In this document: positions 7,372-9,153 of the stretch, in pieces
Numbering within the stretch: the first letter of the stretch is position 1
How the letters are laid out: each line of letters begins with the position of its first letter
Source: an uncultured Collinsella sp.
GTDB taxonomy: Bacteria; Actinomycetota; Coriobacteriia; Coriobacteriales; Coriobacteriaceae
Assembly: GCA_900550825.1 (NCBI GenBank)
Contig: URTZ01000075.1
Span: forward strand, 1-9,153
Length of the DNA: 9,153 nucleotides
Direction: 5' to 3'
The notes under the pieces: model-generated
The model's input: the letters and a program-made list of their open reading frames with translations, nothing else
Told to the model about the DNA's origin: nothing
Database searches by the model: none
Position numbers and translations under genes: made by a program

Positions 7372-8715
7372 TTAGTTCGCCATGACGCCTTCGGTCCAAG
7401 CCTCGACGTCCTCGATGCGCAGGACGTTGGCGACCTCGGCCACGCAGTCGACGCTGGCAAGCTCGGCGGCGGCAGCCTGGACGTCCTTCTCGAGCGCGCG
7501 GTGCGTTAGGAAGATGACCGAGCAGGCATCGCTGACGCCCGATTTGCCGTCCTCGACCTGGTTGATGAGCGAGATCGAGATGTTGTGCTTGGCAAAGATG
7601 TTGACCGTCTCGGACAGGGCACCCACGCGGTCGGCGACCTTCAGGCGCACATAGTACTTGGTCTGGAGCTCGTCCATGGGCTTAAAGGCGAGGTTGTGAC
7701 CATAGGGCTCAATCTCGGGCAGCGGAGCCACGCCGCGGCTGATCTGCTCGGAGAGCGACAGGATATCGCCCACGACGGCGCTCGCGGTGGGGAAGGAGCC
7801 TGCACCCGCGCCGTAGAACATGGTCTCGCCCACGGCGTCGCCTACCACGTAGACAGCGTTCATGGCGCCGTTGACCTTGGCAAGCATGTGGTCGGCGGGG
7901 ATCAGCGTGGGGTGCACGCGGACGTCGACGCCGGCGTCGGTGTTGCGGGCGATGCCGAGCAGTTTGATGGTGTAGCCGAGCTCGCGGGCCTGGGCGATGT
8001 CCTCGGCGCCGATGGTACGGATACCCTGCTGGTACACATCGTCGGTGGTAACGCGGGTGCCAAAACCGATGGAGGCGAGGATTGCCGTCTTGCTGGCGGC
8101 ATCGAAGCCGTCGACGTCGGCGGACGGGTCGGCCTCGGCATAGCCCTTGGCCTGCGCGTCGGCAAGCACGTCGGTGTAATCGGCGCCCTCGGCGTCCATG
8201 CGCGACAGGATATAGTTGGTGGTACCGTTAAGGATGCCGGCGATGGTCAAGATCTTGTTACCCACCAGGTCGTGCTCGAGCGTGCTCACGATGGGGATGC
8301 CACCGCCGCAGCTGGCCTCGCACTTAATCTGCACGCCGCACGCGCGCGCCTTCTCGGCGAGCGTCTCGACATGACGGCCCAGCAGGGCCTTGTTGGCAGA
8401 GACGACGTGCTTGCCGTGCTCAAAGGCAGTGGTGAAGATCTCGGTTGCGGGATGCTCGCCACCGATCAGCTCGACGACGATGTCGACGGCGGGGTCGGTG
8501 ACGACATCGTGCCAGTCGCTCGTAAAGGCCTCGCGCTCAATACCGGCTGCCTCGGCCTGCTCCCAGGCAAGCGCGCAGGCACGGGTCAGCTTAAGGTCGA
8601 TGCCGTAGGCTGCCAGGTACTCATCGCGGTGGCTCTTGATCAGACGGGCCACGCCGCCGCCGACGGTTCCCAGACCGATCAGACCGACGTTCACGGTGCG
8701 CAGGGATTCGCTCAT
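7372..8715 (-). CDS. hom: Homoserine dehydrogenase with C-terminal ACT domain
   Basis: A cytoplasmic enzyme of 447 residues that reduces aspartate semialdehyde to homoserine with NAD(P)H, the branch point to threonine, methionine and isoleucine. The Rossmann loop GLGTVGGGV is at 14-22. SANKALL (106-112) carries K109. NGTTNYIL (163-170) and GYAEADPSADVDGFDAASK (191-209) are the family signatures, with E194, D205 and K209 matching catalytic residues known in yeast homoserine dehydrogenase. A C-terminal ACT domain (about 354-435, starting YYVRLKVADRVGALSET) is the usual site of allosteric feedback, typically by threonine. The length is normal for the monofunctional ACT form; there is no fused aspartokinase. 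The ATG at 8715 has AAGGAG 8 bases upstream. The stop is TAA, followed by a strong terminator. No thrB or thrC is adjacent downstream, so the gene appears to be alone. Confidence 0.96.
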   Translation of the reverse strand: MSESLRTVNVGLIGLGTVGGGVARLIKSHRDEYLAAYGIDLKLTRACALAWEQAEAAGIEREAFTSDWHDVVTDPAVDIVVELIGGEHPATEIFTTAFEHGKHVVSANKALLGRHVETLAEKARACGVQIKCEASCGGGIPIVSTLEHDLVGNKILTIAGILNGTTNYILSRMDAEGADYTDVLADAQAKGYAEADPSADVDGFDAASKTAILASIGFGTRVTTDDVYQQGIRTIGAEDIAQARELGYTIKLLGIARNTDAGVDVRVHPTLIPADHMLAKVNGAMNAVYVVGDAVGETMFYGAGAGSFPTASAVVGDILSLSEQISRGVAPLPEIEPYGHNLAFKPMDELQTKYYVRLKVADRVGALSETVNIFAKHNISISLINQVEDGKSGVSDACSVIFLTHRALEKDVQAAAAELASVDCVAEVANVLRIEDVEAWTEGVMAN

Positions 8716-8769
8716 AGATAGCTCCTTCGTGCATCTTATGGATGGATTAACCGCTTAAAGGTTGAGTGC

Positions 8770-8775
8770 ATTCTA
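8770..8775 (-). promoter_or_regulatory. Possible -10 box of hom
   Basis: On the minus strand TAGAAT (5 of 6 match to TATAAT) lies 54 bases before the hom ATG, which would give a leader of roughly 45 bases. No convincing -35 is seen at 17 bases spacing. The leader is too short for a T-box or a known riboswitch. Confidence 0.3.
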
Positions 8776-8965
8776 GCGTGAACCGAGGGCGCGTGCTCGC
8801 CAGGCAACAGGAGTCGCACAAAACGGCACCCCCGAAACGCTGCGGAAACATTGGAAACACGCTCGCTACAAACGAACTTCCGTAACAAACTGTCAACGTT
8901 TGAACCATAAGGTTTGCCCTGTACCGCAAGACGGCCGCACCGCGGCCAGCGAAAAGGGGGACACC

Positions 8966-9130
8966 ATGTTCAACATCAACAGCACGCTCAGCCGTAGGAA
9001 CTTTCTCGCCGGCGCTGCGGCGCTCGTGGCCGGGATTCTTATCGCCTGGCGCGGCGGCGGACTGATCACCGTGGCGGCCTCGTGCTGCGGCGTGGCGTTC
9101 GTCGCGGAGCTTCTGCTCGGACTTCTTTGA
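8966..9130 (+). CDS. 54-residue membrane microprotein with a twin-arginine motif
   Basis: I do not recognise this gene. The ATG at 8966 is supported by AAAAGGGGG (8952-8960) 5 bases upstream. The reading frame is also open further upstream from a TTG at 8900, but no ribosome site supports that start. The product has a short polar N-terminus, then SRRNFL (residues 9-14), which fits the Tat consensus S/T-R-R-x-F-L. A hydrophobic stretch follows (about 15-27), then WRGGG, then a second hydrophobic segment (about 33-54) with Cys-Cys at 40-41, ending almost at the C-terminus. There is no room for a folded exported domain and no clear AxA cleavage site. It may therefore be a small two-span membrane protein or a Tat-like anchor, or the remnant of a longer Tat substrate. 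It is divergent from hom. Base composition is like its neighbours. Confidence 0.6.
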   Translation: MFNINSTLSRRNFLAGAAALVAGILIAWRGGGLITVAASCCGVAFVAELLLGLL

Positions 9131-9153
9131 GTTTTCCGGCAAAAGCTGTCGCT

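Noticed and set aside
7585..8721. A 378-codon plus-strand frame antisense to hom
   Set aside because: It is in register with hom, which carries all catalytic residues. The antisense product is low-complexity Gly/Val/Ala/Asp without a domain.
8844..8859. Two GGAAACA direct repeats 9 bases apart in the hom/microprotein spacer
   Set aside because: There are only two copies of 7 bases, with no further copy nearby. This is too little to call an operator or an iteron array.
8933..8947. Short GGCCGC/GCGGCC inverted repeat just before the microprotein ribosome site
   Set aside because: It has six base pairs with a 3-base loop in GC-rich sequence, so chance occurrence is likely. There is no further support for a regulatory hairpin.

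Overview
The window is GC-rich and gene-dense, with actinobacterial character: high-GC codon use, strong GC-rich stem-loop terminators and few TTA, CTA or TCA codons. Five protein genes and one small ORF are supported. From left to right they are: the 5' part of an alpha/beta-hydrolase esterase (minus strand, cut by the left edge); a long single-chain purL for purine synthesis (minus); a CPA2-type monovalent cation:proton antiporter (plus, divergent from purL); a short-chain dehydrogenase that resembles the bile-acid 3alpha-hydroxysteroid dehydrogenases of the BaiA group (minus, convergent with the antiporter); homoserine dehydrogenase hom with a C-terminal ACT domain (minus); and a 54-residue membrane microprotein with a twin-arginine motif (plus, divergent from hom). 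No RNA gene, insertion sequence, phage gene or CRISPR array was seen, and no gene-free stretch exceeds about 250 bases.

Three stem-loop terminators separate the transcription units. One lies after purL, one after hom, and one bidirectional hairpin lies between the convergent antiporter and dehydrogenase genes. Every gene therefore looks like its own transcription unit. The set is a mixture of housekeeping functions (purine and Thr/Met/Ile biosynthesis), ion homeostasis and redox metabolism, not one pathway.

The most notable feature lies inside purL. The N-terminal third (about 3560-4538) uses Pro CCC and some Phe TTT, like the genes to its right. The C-terminal two thirds (807 to about 3240) uses Pro CCG and Phe TTC almost exclusively. 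The switch falls in the most conserved part of the enzyme and keeps the reading frame. I infer a junction between two actinobacterial lineages. My best guess is a Collinsella-like (Coriobacteriia) right part and a Bifidobacterium-like left part. It may be a metagenome assembly chimera or a real recombination, and sequence alone cannot decide. I found no convincing new multi-gene system.
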